Source: Petrotoga sp. 9PW.55.5.1 (GTDB lineage: Bacteria; Thermotogota; Thermotogae; Petrotogales; Petrotogaceae). From it: a stretch of DNA of 55,719 bases. A program made the translations under genes and the position numbers. The stretch spans positions 1 through 55,719 of the forward strand of contig NZ_AUPM01000058.1 of the NCBI RefSeq assembly GCF_003265365.1, in the 5' to 3' direction. Position 1 is the first letter of the stretch. Every line of letters begins with the position of its first letter. Positions 24,722-33,281 of this stretch are shown here, one piece after another. The notes under the pieces are model-generated. The model saw only the letters and a program-made list of their open reading frames with translations. It was not told the origin of the DNA and searched no databases.

Positions 24722-26659
24722 TTATTGATTGGATTTTTTGTTTAAAAAGAAAAACTGTCTGATAACAAGCAAACTTGTTACGAGGAAAAGAATTATACCA
24801 AATAGCATGTTTATTTTGTAATCTGATGTGAAAATTGTTGGGTAACCATATTCGCTTATTACTTCTAAAGGAGTAACTTTTACTAAACTAAGTATACCTG
24901 AGAAGTACATAAGGGCAGTTGCTAAATATTTGGCAATTTTTTGCTCGTAAATAATAAATATTGTTATACTAAGAAAAAATAAAATCAAAATCTTATTTCC
25001 ATAAAGTGTATTATAAGATCTTAATTTTATCGTATTCTCTTTATCTACATCGTAAAAAGTATTTATTTCAGAGAGTAATGGCTCTGTTAAATCTGTATTT
25101 AATAAAAGTTTATTAGATTCGCTAATAAACTTTGTTTCGAACACACTGTCTGAAAATTTAATCACATTTTCAATATTAGTTTCCATCGAATCAAGTTCAT
25201 TTTTTATATTTCTTTGATTCATTTCAGAAGTTTTGATGAAATTTTCTATATTTTTTGAAAATTGTTCGGGATAACCTCTATAATTATCAATATTATTTAT
25301 TTTCAATCCGTTTCTGTTTGTTTGAACATTAGATCCCTGAACTTGAGATAATACTTCAGTATTAATTAGATTTCTAAGAAAACCTCCAAAAGTTGATCTG
25401 TAAAAGGTATTTGCGGAAGAGTATTCCCTTCCTAAATAGGAAATTAAGGATGAAATATTTCGATTCAAAAACGAATGCGGATAGACTACTGTGTCATTAA
25501 GTAATTGGTATTGAAATTGAGAAAGATGAAAATCAGGATTTTCTTTCATTAAAAGATCATAAGAAAAGTATGAGGGAATAAACAATAATAATATAATCAA
25601 TACAAATATAGAAAAGTTAATTATTTTTTCAATATAAGAGATTTTTTTCCCAAAACTTTTGAAGAAAAGTACCGCTAAAAACAAAAAAACAAAAGTTACA
25701 ATATAACTTCCGTAAAAGAAACCGCTAATAGTATCCTTGATAGGATCAAAAAACGTGAATAAATAAAAGAGTTCGAAACCAAAAATTCCTATTGTTATGA
25801 TCCATATATATTTTTTGATAAAATAAAAAGATAATAAAATTAATAGACCATATACAATAAATCTAATATAAGACATATTATTGCCTTGTTTACCTTCATT
25901 AATGAAAATTTGAATTACTTGGTTTATTTGATCATCTGTTTCTTTTATTAATGAATCAACATATCTGTACGAAAGTTGATCAATAGCTATTTGTAGTTGT
26001 CTTCCAGTAACTCCAGAAACAGCAAGCTCTTCAATACCTCTTTCTAAATTTTTAAGGTTTTCCTCTATTATCAAATCAAATTCTTCGTTTGGTTCGCCTT
26101 CATAGATATAGAATCGTCTGTCTAAAATTTTACCTGTAGTTTCAAATCTTTTTATATTTGTAAATGGGGCCTCATCTTCAATTCCTAAGGAATATATAAT
26201 CACATTTCCAAAATAAGTCAAAGCGTTGTTTTCTAATTCTTTTTTATAATCTTGTACCGTTCGAAAGTAGGCTGGAAGAGATCTGATTTTTTCACGTGTC
26301 AAAGCGTCTCCTGATAAATCTGATTGTACATAAGCCAAAAAACCGGCAAAAGCAAGCTTCTCTTCAATTGTTTCAAACTGATTCTCAATATTGTCAAATA
26401 TTTGAGAAAAATATGTTTGCACATTAGTTGGCCTATCTACATATTCTGCGCTTCCAATCATCTGAGTTCTGTAAAATCTGTATAAACCGAGGTTATTTAA
26501 TTCTTCAAAAAAGGGGTCTAGGTTTCCTGCTTCAGAAGTATAACCTTCATTATATACATTTACAAAATTCAGATAAGTTTGTTTTACATTTTCAAGATCT
26601 ATACTATAACTAATAGAAAAAAATATAAAGATAAAAAAGAGAAGGACAGTTTTCTTCAT
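24722..26659 (-). CDS. large membrane protein of unknown function linked to the BMP transporter
   Basis: A 645-residue protein that matches no family I recognise. It has a signal peptide (about 1-19), a long mainly helical extracytoplasmic region (about 20-255), a cluster of three or four membrane helices (about 260-370), a second soluble helical region (about 375-550) with Asn- and Glu-rich stretches, and three or four more membrane helices at the C-terminus (about 555-640). It is the first gene of the minus-strand run and lies only 15 bases ahead of the binding-protein gene, so it may assist nucleoside uptake or envelope attachment. ATAGGAGG is well placed before the ATG. Confidence 0.82.
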   Translation of the reverse strand: MKKTVLLFFIFIFFSISYSIDLENVKQTYLNFVNVYNEGYTSEAGNLDPFFEELNNLGLYRFYRTQMIGSAEYVDRPTNVQTYFSQIFDNIENQFETIEEKLAFAGFLAYVQSDLSGDALTREKIRSLPAYFRTVQDYKKELENNALTYFGNVIIYSLGIEDEAPFTNIKRFETTGKILDRRFYIYEGEPNEEFDLIIEENLKNLERGIEELAVSGVTGRQLQIAIDQLSYRYVDSLIKETDDQINQVIQIFINEGKQGNNMSYIRFIVYGLLILLSFYFIKKYIWIITIGIFGFELFYLFTFFDPIKDTISGFFYGSYIVTFVFLFLAVLFFKSFGKKISYIEKIINFSIFVLIILLLFIPSYFSYDLLMKENPDFHLSQFQYQLLNDTVVYPHSFLNRNISSLISYLGREYSSANTFYRSTFGGFLRNLINTEVLSQVQGSNVQTNRNGLKINNIDNYRGYPEQFSKNIENFIKTSEMNQRNIKNELDSMETNIENVIKFSDSVFETKFISESNKLLLNTDLTEPLLSEINTFYDVDKENTIKLRSYNTLYGNKILILFFLSITIFIIYEQKIAKYLATALMYFSGILSLVKVTPLEVISEYGYPTIFTSDYKINMLFGIILFLVTSLLVIRQFFFLNKKSNQ

Positions 26660-26718
26660 TTCTTGCCTCCTATGCTTTATGAGATTTGAATGTATAATAC
26701 TTTCTTAAATCTATAAGT

Positions 26719-26747
26719 ATTATATCATCTTTATTTGAGATGATCAA
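26719..26747 (-). promoter_or_regulatory. sigma-A promoter for the nine-gene minus-strand run
   Basis: Read on the minus strand, TTGATC (26747-26742) and TATAAT (26724-26719) are 17 bases apart. The start point would be near 26712, about 50 bases before the ATG at 26659. It would drive the unknown membrane protein and the nucleoside transporter genes. Confidence 0.7.
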
Positions 26748-26844
26748 GATTCATTTTAAATGAATATAGGCAATAAGAAAAGATTAGAAGCTTTTAGAAA
26801 CAAATATTTGAATATATCTTTCATTATCAATAAAAATGATTATA

Positions 26845-26874
26845 TTGGTGTTTATCTTTAATTTATGATATAAT
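26845..26874 (+). promoter_or_regulatory. sigma-A promoter for the beta-propeller-like gene
   Basis: TTGGTG (26845-26850) and TATAAT (26869-26874) with an 18-base spacer. The start point would lie near 26881, about 24 bases before the proposed ATT start at 26905. Confidence 0.55.
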
Positions 26875-26904
26875 AAGAAAAAAATTTTAATAGGGGGATA
26901 AAAT

Positions 26905-27948
26905 ATTAATATAAATTTCAAGAAATCGATTTCGTTAACCATAATACTTTTTTCTGTATTTGTTTTTAGAGTTTTTCCTAGTCCACTTTTTTTGGAAATA
27001 AATAATATATATATTGGAGACAGGGCTTTTCATATAGACATAGACAAAAACTATGCGATAATATCAGATTATGAAGGTACAGTGCACTTTATAGATATTT
27101 TTACTTTGGAAAAGCACGAATTTAACGAGGTTACAATACCAATGGGTGGAGCCTATGATGGAGAATTTTTCTTTGTAATTGATAATTATAAAAAAGAGAT
27201 TTTGAAAATCAAAAATAATAGAATTGTCCAGAAACTTGTTCTTGATTCGAGACCTGTTAATATAAAATTAATCAATGACGAACTTTATGTGGTTGGTGAA
27301 GAACCTAATAAGTTTTTTCTAATCGACAGAAATCTGGTTATAAAAAGAACAATAGATTTACCTGTAAATAGTCCATTAATAAGGAATATTGGTGATCAGG
27401 TTTTCATACCTTTATTTAGTAATGTTAGCAACAATATCTTCATAACAGATTTACTTTTTTTAATACCTAAAAATAATACTTATATTGTTAATTACAATAA
27501 GATTGAATATCCAATAGATATAGTAGGTCATAATGGCATAACTTACATGGTGTCTTATTATAATGGGAAGCTTTATAAAAATGAATTTAGGAATCAGTCA
27601 CAAATAGCTCAGTTTGGAAGATATACTACAAATATTGAATTATATAAGGGGAACATTGTTGGTAACTCTTTGATGGGAGGAATCTATTATTACGATTTAG
27701 AAAAAGAAAGAACTGATGAGATTTTAACAGATACCCCTTTTAGTGATATCGCAGTTTCACCAGATGGAGAATACTTATACGCAATATCTCATATTGAAAA
27801 CAAATTATACGTAATAGAAAACAAAAGTGTTTATCAAATAATTAATACATATGATTATCCTATCGCAGTTGAATCCCCTGATGAAAATATTGTCTTAGTT
27901 CTATGTACCGATTCCTCATCTCTTCAAATTATAAGACGCTTTGAATAA
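26905..27948 (+). CDS. exported beta-propeller-like protein, probable ATT start
   Basis: No close family named; the repeats look like YVTN-type beta-propeller blades (for example HIDIDKNYAIISDYEGTVHF and AVSPDGEYLYAISHIENKLYVI). The longest frame from an accepted codon starts with TTG at 26992, but that codon has no ribosome-binding site. In the same frame upstream a perfect signal peptide is encoded (KKS, then SLTIILFSVFVF, then PSP), opening at ATT 26905, seven bases after AGGGGG and just past an in-frame stop. I therefore take ATT as the start, giving 347 residues. A sequencing error or TTG start with a lost signal peptide is the alternative. The 3' end overlaps the convergent gene by 20 bases. 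Confidence 0.68.
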   Translation: MNINFKKSISLTIILFSVFVFRVFPSPLFLEINNIYIGDRAFHIDIDKNYAIISDYEGTVHFIDIFTLEKHEFNEVTIPMGGAYDGEFFFVIDNYKKEILKIKNNRIVQKLVLDSRPVNIKLINDELYVVGEEPNKFFLIDRNLVIKRTIDLPVNSPLIRNIGDQVFIPLFSNVSNNIFITDLLFLIPKNNTYIVNYNKIEYPIDIVGHNGITYMVSYYNGKLYKNEFRNQSQIAQFGRYTTNIELYKGNIVGNSLMGGIYYYDLEKERTDEILTDTPFSDIAVSPDGEYLYAISHIENKLYVIENKSVYQIINTYDYPIAVESPDENIVLVLCTDSSSLQIIRRFE

Positions 27949-28954
27949 GCTTTTTAATATTCAAAATGGTTTCATTTAATTTCTCCCTATAAATAACACT
28001 CATATCTCTAAAATTATAGTTTGAAGAGATAGCATCATAGTAGGCAAAAGGTATTTCCGAAGTATTTTTGTAAAAAAAATTGTAATCTTCTCTTATGTTT
28101 TTAAGGACTCTTTTGTTTTTCACATTGTTAAATGTAATAGTATGACCTCCAAAAAAAATTCCAATTAATGCACTATGTAAGCGATCTGATATAATTATTT
28201 TGGATTGAGATATTTCCTCTGTGATTTTTTGTGATTCTTTAAAAGGGAAATCTGCTTTTAGCTTAGTTTTTTTCCTAATATTTTCAACAAGCTCGTAGTT
28301 TCTCAAGGCATCTTGACTAGAATTTATAACTAATGTTGAAATAGAAAAATCCTCGAAAGCAGAAATGAAATCAGTTAGGATGTCTAAATCATGTTCTTCT
28401 TTTAGACAAACGGAAATTTTGTTTGTTTTTTTAAATGGGAAATTTATAAATAGATATGGACCTATATCAACACCTAAAGAAATGTTGTTGTTGATTTTTT
28501 TTGCAAAATTAAAGGAAGTTTTATCCCTTAGATTAGCGTATAATTTTGGGTAGGCAAGAATTTTTTTTAATTTACGTATACTTCTGGTTTCACTAAAAGA
28601 ACCAAATCCTTGAGATAAGAGGAGTATAATTTTACTGAATTTAATTCCTAAAGAAGCAATGTAGTGATAATACATAAAACTTCGATAAGAAGTTTCAGAT
28701 TGAAACAAGTTTCCTCCACCAAAAATAATAATATCAGAATCCTTTATGCTTCTTCTGAGTTCGTAAAAATTCATTCTTGATATTTTTATTATTTGAAAAG
28801 AAAATTTTTCATCAAAATGTAAATCGTTTTCTAGAGGCAAATATAATATTCCATCAAAATTTATTTCGTTTAATATAATCATAATACTCTTTAATAACAA
28901 ATCATCTCCATAATTACCATAACCGTAAAATCCGATTAAAAAAATTTTTTTCAT
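27929..28954 (-). CDS. csaB: polysaccharide pyruvyl transferase, CsaB family
   Basis: CsaB adds a ketal-linked pyruvate to a cell-wall-associated polysaccharide, the ligand for S-layer homology domains. The family pattern is visible: LIGFYGYGNYGDDLLL (5-20), IIIFGGGNLFQSET (about 73-86), LLSQGFGSF and the C-terminal IIISDRLHSALIGIF (about 253-267). At 341 residues the length is typical. In Thermotogota it would help anchor the outer sheath to the cell wall; that is an inference. GGAGGAC precedes the ATG. It is a single gene between a convergent neighbour and the divergent flagellar operon. Confidence 0.85.
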   Translation of the reverse strand: MKKIFLIGFYGYGNYGDDLLLKSIMIILNEINFDGILYLPLENDLHFDEKFSFQIIKISRMNFYELRRSIKDSDIIIFGGGNLFQSETSYRSFMYYHYIASLGIKFSKIILLLSQGFGSFSETRSIRKLKKILAYPKLYANLRDKTSFNFAKKINNNISLGVDIGPYLFINFPFKKTNKISVCLKEEHDLDILTDFISAFEDFSISTLVINSSQDALRNYELVENIRKKTKLKADFPFKESQKITEEISQSKIIISDRLHSALIGIFFGGHTITFNNVKNKRVLKNIREDYNFFYKNTSEIPFAYYDAISSNYNFRDMSVIYREKLNETILNIKKLIQSVL

Positions 28955-29045
28955 TATTTGTCCTCCGATTTAGTAATAAATTTAGGAAAATCTAAAACCG
29001 AAAAAGAATAATATATTAGATAACAAAAAAAGGTGGGAAACTTAG

Positions 29046-29447
29046 ATGTTTGATAACATAAACTTTGGAATCATTCCTAAAACTATGGATGCTCTTTCTT
29101 TAAGACAAACAACCATCTCTCAAAATATTGCAAATTATGAAACTCCGGGATACAAAAGAAAATATGTTGAATTTGAAGATGAATTACAAAAAGCTTTGAA
29201 CAAAGGTAAAAATTTAGAACTAAAAGTAAACAAGCAACAACATATAAATAATACCTTATCTTTTGAAAAAATTCAACCAAATATTCAAATTGATAATTCA
29301 AGGGGCTTAAGAGATGATGGCAACAATGTTGACCCAGAAGTAGAGTTAATAAATATGACTCAAAATACTTTAAAATACAATACTTTATCAAGATTAACAA
29401 CTTATGCAATTCAACGATATGAAACTGCAATCAGAGGTGGAAAATGA
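29046..29447 (+). CDS. flgB: flagellar basal-body rod protein FlgB
   Basis: A proximal rod component of the flagellar basal body. The N-terminal rod/hook motif is clear (DALSLRQTTISQNIANYETPGYKRK, residues 15-39, with the ANxxTPGYKR core). The C-terminal amphipathic helix (NTLKYNTLSRLTTYAIQRYETAI) packs with other rod proteins. Length 133 is normal. AAAGGTGG precedes the ATG. flgC overlaps it by 4 bases (ATGA), the standard flgB-flgC-fliE order. Confidence 0.95.
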   Translation: MFDNINFGIIPKTMDALSLRQTTISQNIANYETPGYKRKYVEFEDELQKALNKGKNLELKVNKQQHINNTLSFEKIQPNIQIDNSRGLRDDGNNVDPEVELINMTQNTLKYNTLSRLTTYAIQRYETAIRGGK

Positions 29448-29866
29448 TGGATGGTCTTTTTAAAGTTCTTGATATAGCAGCCAGTGGGATGACTGCAGAA
29501 AGATTTAGATTAAACGTTATATCTCAAAATTTGGCAAATTCAGATACCACTAGAACAGAAGAAGGAGGCCCTTATAGAAGAAAAGCTATAGTATTTGAGG
29601 AAGCTTTAAACAAAACGACAAAAGGAAGGGAAGAATTTTCAGGAGTAAAGATTTTTTCGATAGTTGATGATCCTTCACCTTTTAGGTTGGTTTATGATCC
29701 AAACCATCCTGATGCAAATGAAGAAGGTTATGTTGAATATCCAAATGTAAATGTTTTAAGAGAAATGATTGATATGATATCTGCTCAAAGAGCTTATGAA
29801 ATGAATGCAGCTGTAGTTAATTCAGCAAAGAGCATGTACAATTCTGCGCTTGGTATCGGAAGATAA
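29444..29866 (+). CDS. flgC: flagellar basal-body rod protein FlgC
   Basis: A proximal rod protein of 140 residues. ASGMTAERFRLNVISQNLANSDTTRT opens it, PNVNVLREMIDMISAQRAYEMNAAVVNSAKSM closes it, both hallmark rod-protein regions. Its start overlaps flgB by 4 bases, and fliE follows after 22 bases, so the three are translated from one message. Confidence 0.95.
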   Translation: MMDGLFKVLDIAASGMTAERFRLNVISQNLANSDTTRTEEGGPYRRKAIVFEEALNKTTKGREEFSGVKIFSIVDDPSPFRLVYDPNHPDANEEGYVEYPNVNVLREMIDMISAQRAYEMNAAVVNSAKSMYNSALGIGR

Positions 29867-29888
29867 TGGGTTAAGGAGGTTTAAAGTG

Positions 29889-30188
29889 ATGACAGATGGT
29901 ATCAATGGAATAAATGGTTTAAATAATAATAACCTGTTTCCAGAAACAACGAAAAATAAGGACAAAAATTTGGATTTTTCACAGTTACTAAAAGATGCTA
30001 TTGAAGAGGTAAATTCTTTGCAGAAAAATGCTGATAAAGTTGCTGCAGATTACGCGGCCGGTAAAATTACTGATATTCATCAAGTTATGATAGCAGCTGA
30101 AAAAGCTTCTTTATCTTTAAAATTAACTACTGAAGTAACAAATCGAATAGTTGAAGCTTATAAAGAAATTATGAGGATGCAGATTTAA
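29889..30188 (+). CDS. fliE: flagellar hook-basal body protein FliE
   Basis: FliE joins the MS ring to the rod. The 99-residue chain has a flexible Asn-rich start (GINGINGLNNNN) and the conserved C-terminal half with DFSQLLKDAIEEVN, DIHQVMIAAEKASLSLKLTTEVTNRIVEAYKEIMRMQI, the export and assembly region. The ATG at 29889 has AAGGAGGT eight bases upstream and is preferred over the ATG at 29850 inside flgC and over the GTG directly before it. It is the last gene of the flagellar unit; no fliF follows, so the rest of the flagellar genes lie elsewhere. Confidence 0.94.
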   Translation: MTDGINGINGLNNNNLFPETTKNKDKNLDFSQLLKDAIEEVNSLQKNADKVAADYAAGKITDIHQVMIAAEKASLSLKLTTEVTNRIVEAYKEIMRMQI

Positions 30189-30226
30189 AGAGAGCTAAAA
30201 TCACAAATAGAATAGAAATATTGAAA

Positions 30227-30253
30227 AAATTCCCTCTTTAATAGAGGGAATTT
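30227..30253 (+). terminator. terminator after the flgBC-fliE unit
   Basis: An 11-bp perfect stem (30227-30237 with 30243-30253) with a 5-base loop, followed by a G and then a T-rich stretch. An extended -10 box (TGTTATAAT, ending at 30292) sits after it and may be the promoter for the next operon. Confidence 0.8.
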
Positions 30254-30325
30254 GTTTAATTTTATAAAAATGTTAGAAATCTTTGTTATAATTTATCGAA
30301 AAAATATTGAGAGGAGGTGTTATTT

Positions 30326-30535
30326 ATGGAGGAAATAATTAAAAGCGCCCAAAAGTACATTGATGAAAATTCGGAGGTAGATATAGAAAAATTAGAAAAA
30401 CATTTGAAAAGTTTATATGATGAAAAAGAAGTAGATGAATATTTTTCTAGTTTGGGTGAAATATTATCTGGCTTGCAGGATATTTATAAAAATCCTATGG
30501 ATCTTTTTTTTGATAATGAAAAAGAAGAAAAGTAA
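30326..30535 (+). CDS. small acidic protein of unknown function
   Basis: A 69-residue, strongly charged and probably all-helical soluble protein; no family recognised. The sequence has several Glu/Lys-rich helices (EEIIKSAQKYIDENSE, EKLEKHLKSLYDEKE) and ends EKEEK. AGGAGG is nine bases before the ATG at 30326; the GTG at 30317 is part of that ribosome-binding site. It is followed after 14 bases by the UMF1 transporter gene, so both are probably made from one transcript that starts near 30300. Confidence 0.75.
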   Translation: MEEIIKSAQKYIDENSEVDIEKLEKHLKSLYDEKEVDEYFSSLGEILSGLQDIYKNPMDLFFDNEKEEK

Positions 30536-30549
30536 GGGGGTAGGTTTAA

Positions 30550-31791
30550 TTGACAAAACAGGAGAGAAGTTGGATTTTGTATGATTGGGCAAATTCTGCT
30601 TATTCTGTTGCGATAACTACCGCATTATTGCCGATTTTTTTTAAGGATTTTGCTGCTGCGGGTATGCCTGATTATTTATCAACCGCTTATTGGGGATATG
30701 CATCTACTATAGCCACTTTAGCTGTTGCGATAATGGCCCCCATATTAGGAACATTAGCTGATTATAGGAATTATAAAAAGAGATTTTTGTTAACTTTTAT
30801 ACTTATCGGTGTCCTTTTCACGTCTTCTTTATCTTTAATCCAAGAAGGACAGTGGTTTTTTTGTTTAGTGCTTTACATCTTATCAAGTATAGGATTTTCC
30901 GGAGCTAATGTTTTCTATGACTCTTTTCTAACTGATGTAACGACTAAAGAACGTATGAATTGGGTTTCTTCAAGTGGTTTTGGCTGGGGTTACATTGGAA
31001 GTACGATACCTTTTTTAATCGGTCTTGTTTTTATTTTAAACCCGTCTTTAGTTAATTTAAACTCAACTATAGCCGCAACTAAATTAGCCTTCTTAATTAC
31101 AGCCGCTTGGTGGTTGATTTTCTCGATACCTATTCTAAAGAATGTTCAACAAGTTTATTATGTAGAAAAGTCGAAAACCCCTATTAAAGATTCTTTTGCG
31201 AGAATTGGGAATTTTTTAAAAGATATGAAAACAGACAAAAATGTTTTATTGTTTTTGCTTGCTTATTTTTTCTATATAGACGGAGTAGATACAATTATCA
31301 GAATGTCTACTTCATATGGTATGGATGTTGGTTTGAACTCTAACGATTTGCTGATAGTTTTTCTAGTAATTCAAATAGTTGCTTTTCCTTTTGCTTTACT
31401 TTATGGGAAATTATCAAAAAAGTTTTCTACAAAAAGTTTAATCTATTTTGCTATTTTCGTGTATATTTTTATAACCATTTTTGCTTTTTTCTTAGAAACT
31501 ATTGTGCAATTTTGGATTCTAGCTATGCTTGTAGCATCGTCACAAGGAGGTATTCAAGCATTAAGTAGATCATTATATGGAAGGATGATACCAAAGGAGA
31601 AATCCGCCGAATATTTTGGTTTCTACAACATCTTTGGTAAATTCTCAGCTATTTTGGGCCCTTTCTTAGTAGGACTTTTTACACAAATAGGTAAAAGTTC
31701 AAGATGGGGGGTAGTAAGTTTGTTATTCCTTTTCATTGTAGGAGGGATTCTCTTCTTTTTTGTCAAAGAACCTGATAAAGAGTTTGCATAA
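30550..31791 (+). CDS. MFS transporter, UMF1/Atg22-like family
   Basis: A 413-residue major facilitator with twelve membrane segments. The UMF1 family's opening WILYDWANSAYSVAITTALLPIFF (residues 8-31) is near textbook, followed by LGTLADYRNYKKRFL as the A-like loop motif. SSQGGIQALSRSLYGRMIPKEKSAEYFGFYNIFGKFSAILGP (about 335-375) is the second family hallmark. Relatives in fungi export amino acids from the vacuole; in bacteria the substrate is mostly unknown. The start is TTG with AAGGGGG upstream. Confidence 0.9.
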   Translation: MTKQERSWILYDWANSAYSVAITTALLPIFFKDFAAAGMPDYLSTAYWGYASTIATLAVAIMAPILGTLADYRNYKKRFLLTFILIGVLFTSSLSLIQEGQWFFCLVLYILSSIGFSGANVFYDSFLTDVTTKERMNWVSSSGFGWGYIGSTIPFLIGLVFILNPSLVNLNSTIAATKLAFLITAAWWLIFSIPILKNVQQVYYVEKSKTPIKDSFARIGNFLKDMKTDKNVLLFLLAYFFYIDGVDTIIRMSTSYGMDVGLNSNDLLIVFLVIQIVAFPFALLYGKLSKKFSTKSLIYFAIFVYIFITIFAFFLETIVQFWILAMLVASSQGGIQALSRSLYGRMIPKEKSAEYFGFYNIFGKFSAILGPFLVGLFTQIGKSSRWGVVSLLFLFIVGGILFFFVKEPDKEFA

Positions 31792-31819
31792 ATTTTTAGA
31801 AAAAAAAGGAGGAAAAATT

Positions 31820-31870
31820 ATGGATAGTGCCAGTAGCAGTTCAATAGAATATGCTAATCAACCGCCGTAA
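31820..31870 (+). CDS. short upstream ORF ahead of mgtE
   Basis: A 16-codon ORF, MDSASSSSIEYANQPP, with a strong Shine-Dalgarno sequence (AAAGGAGG, seven bases before the ATG). It stops three bases before the mgtE ribosome-binding site, so its translation would influence mgtE initiation. It ends Pro-Pro-stop, a context that slows ribosomes. No M-box Mg2+ riboswitch is visible in this 97-base gap. By analogy with the proline-containing MgtL leader of Salmonella, it may report Mg2+ or proline status; this is inference. It could also be a remnant or a chance ORF. Confidence 0.55.
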   Translation: MDSASSSSIEYANQPP

Positions 31871-31888
31871 TAGAAAGGAGGATACAAA

Positions 31889-33238
31889 ATGAAAATTGAG
31901 GTAAAAGTCGATATCAAAAGGTTGATAAATGAAAAAGAGTTCAAAGTATTAAAAGAACTATTAAAAGACGAAGAACCCGCTGATATTGTTGGAATGATTG
32001 AAGAGTTACCACACGATGAGAAAATAGTTGTTTTTAGATTTTTACCCAAAGATACCGCTGCAGAAGTTTTTTCACAACTTGAAAAAGATGATCAGATGGA
32101 ATTAATATCTCTTTTTAAAGAAGACAAATTGAAAGAAATTATTGAAAATATGGAACCGGATGATAGGGCTGATTTATTGGAAGAATTGCCCGCAAACGTT
32201 GTTAAAAAATTACTATCTCACTTGTCTGACGAAGAAAGAAAAAACACCCTTGTTCTACTTAATTATCCTGAAGATTCTTCTGGTAGGATAATGAATCCAA
32301 ATTTTTTGGACTTAAAAGAAAATATGACAACAAAAGAAGCTCTTTTATATATAAAAAAGGAAGGAAGCAAAAAAGAAACTATATATACCTTATTTGTGAT
32401 AGATAATACAAGGAAGTTAAAAGGTGTTGTAGAACTCAAAGACCTAATATTTGCTCAGGAAGAAGAGAAAGTAAAAAATATAATGAATGAAGACCCTACG
32501 TATGTAACAGTTTATGAAAACGAAGAAGAGGTAGCTAGAATTATGCAGGATTATGACTTGCTTGCAATTCCTGTTGTCGACAGTGAAAAAAGATTAGTGG
32601 GTATAATTACTATAGACGATATTGTAGATGTTTTAGAAGAATCTGCAACTGAAGATATACAAAAAATGGCAGCAGTAGGTGTAACAGAAACCTCGTATTT
32701 TCATACATCTATTTTTGAACTCGTTAAAAGTAGAGTTATTTGGTTGGGAGCATTATTGCTTTTTGAAAGTGTTGCTGTTTTTGTAATAGAAGGATTTTCG
32801 GATGTTTTACAAAAAATTACCATATTAGCTGCCTTTATGCCAACAATTAATGCGATCGGGGGTAATACGGGTGGTCAAATGTCTGCAATAATTATTAGAT
32901 CCATGGCTTTGGGGGATATAGATGACAACGATTTGAAAAAAGTTTTGAAAAAAGAGATTATTTCTGGAATTATTTTGGGAATTATTTTGGGAATTATAAT
33001 GTTTTTACGGGCGATTATAAACACGAGAGAACCATTGATTATGTTAAGTTTAGCCCTTTCAATAGTTGTCGTGGTAATCGTTTCAAATTTGTTAGGAGCA
33101 ATATTACCATTTATAGCTAAAAAAATGAAGCTAGATCCTGCTCTAATATCTGGACCTTTTATAGCTACGTTGATGGACATTTTGAGTATGTTTTTCTATT
33201 TCTCAATTGCTTTATTACTTCTTAAGGATCTTTTATGA
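31889..33238 (+). CDS. mgtE: MgtE magnesium transporter
   Basis: A Mg2+ channel of 449 residues. The N domain (about 20-125, helical repeats such as LFKEDKLKEIIENMEPDDRADLLEELP) is followed by a CBS pair (about 130-255, MNEDPTYVTVYENEEEVARIM), a plug helix, and five membrane segments. The pore signatures are GGNTGGQMSAIIIRSMALGDI (about 327-347) and the ion-selecting Asp in DPALISGPFIATLMDILSM. The N and CBS domains close the channel when cytoplasmic Mg2+ is high. Ribosome-binding site AAAGGAGG before ATG at 31889. A 16-codon ORF immediately upstream may control translation. Confidence 0.94.
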   Translation: MKIEVKVDIKRLINEKEFKVLKELLKDEEPADIVGMIEELPHDEKIVVFRFLPKDTAAEVFSQLEKDDQMELISLFKEDKLKEIIENMEPDDRADLLEELPANVVKKLLSHLSDEERKNTLVLLNYPEDSSGRIMNPNFLDLKENMTTKEALLYIKKEGSKKETIYTLFVIDNTRKLKGVVELKDLIFAQEEEKVKNIMNEDPTYVTVYENEEEVARIMQDYDLLAIPVVDSEKRLVGIITIDDIVDVLEESATEDIQKMAAVGVTETSYFHTSIFELVKSRVIWLGALLLFESVAVFVIEGFSDVLQKITILAAFMPTINAIGGNTGGQMSAIIIRSMALGDIDDNDLKKVLKKEIISGIILGIILGIIMFLRAIINTREPLIMLSLALSIVVVVIVSNLLGAILPFIAKKMKLDPALISGPFIATLMDILSMFFYFSIALLLLKDLL

Positions 33239-33281
33239 TCTTAGGAAATTATAGAGATCATTTTCGAAAGGACTTGATAAG

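Noticed and set aside
26992-27948. TTG 26992 as the start of the beta-propeller-like gene
   Set aside because: It lacks a ribosome-binding site and would cut off an obvious signal peptide encoded in the same frame.
31792-31888. M-box magnesium riboswitch before mgtE
   Set aside because: The 97-base gap is too short for an M-box and shows none of its conserved helices.
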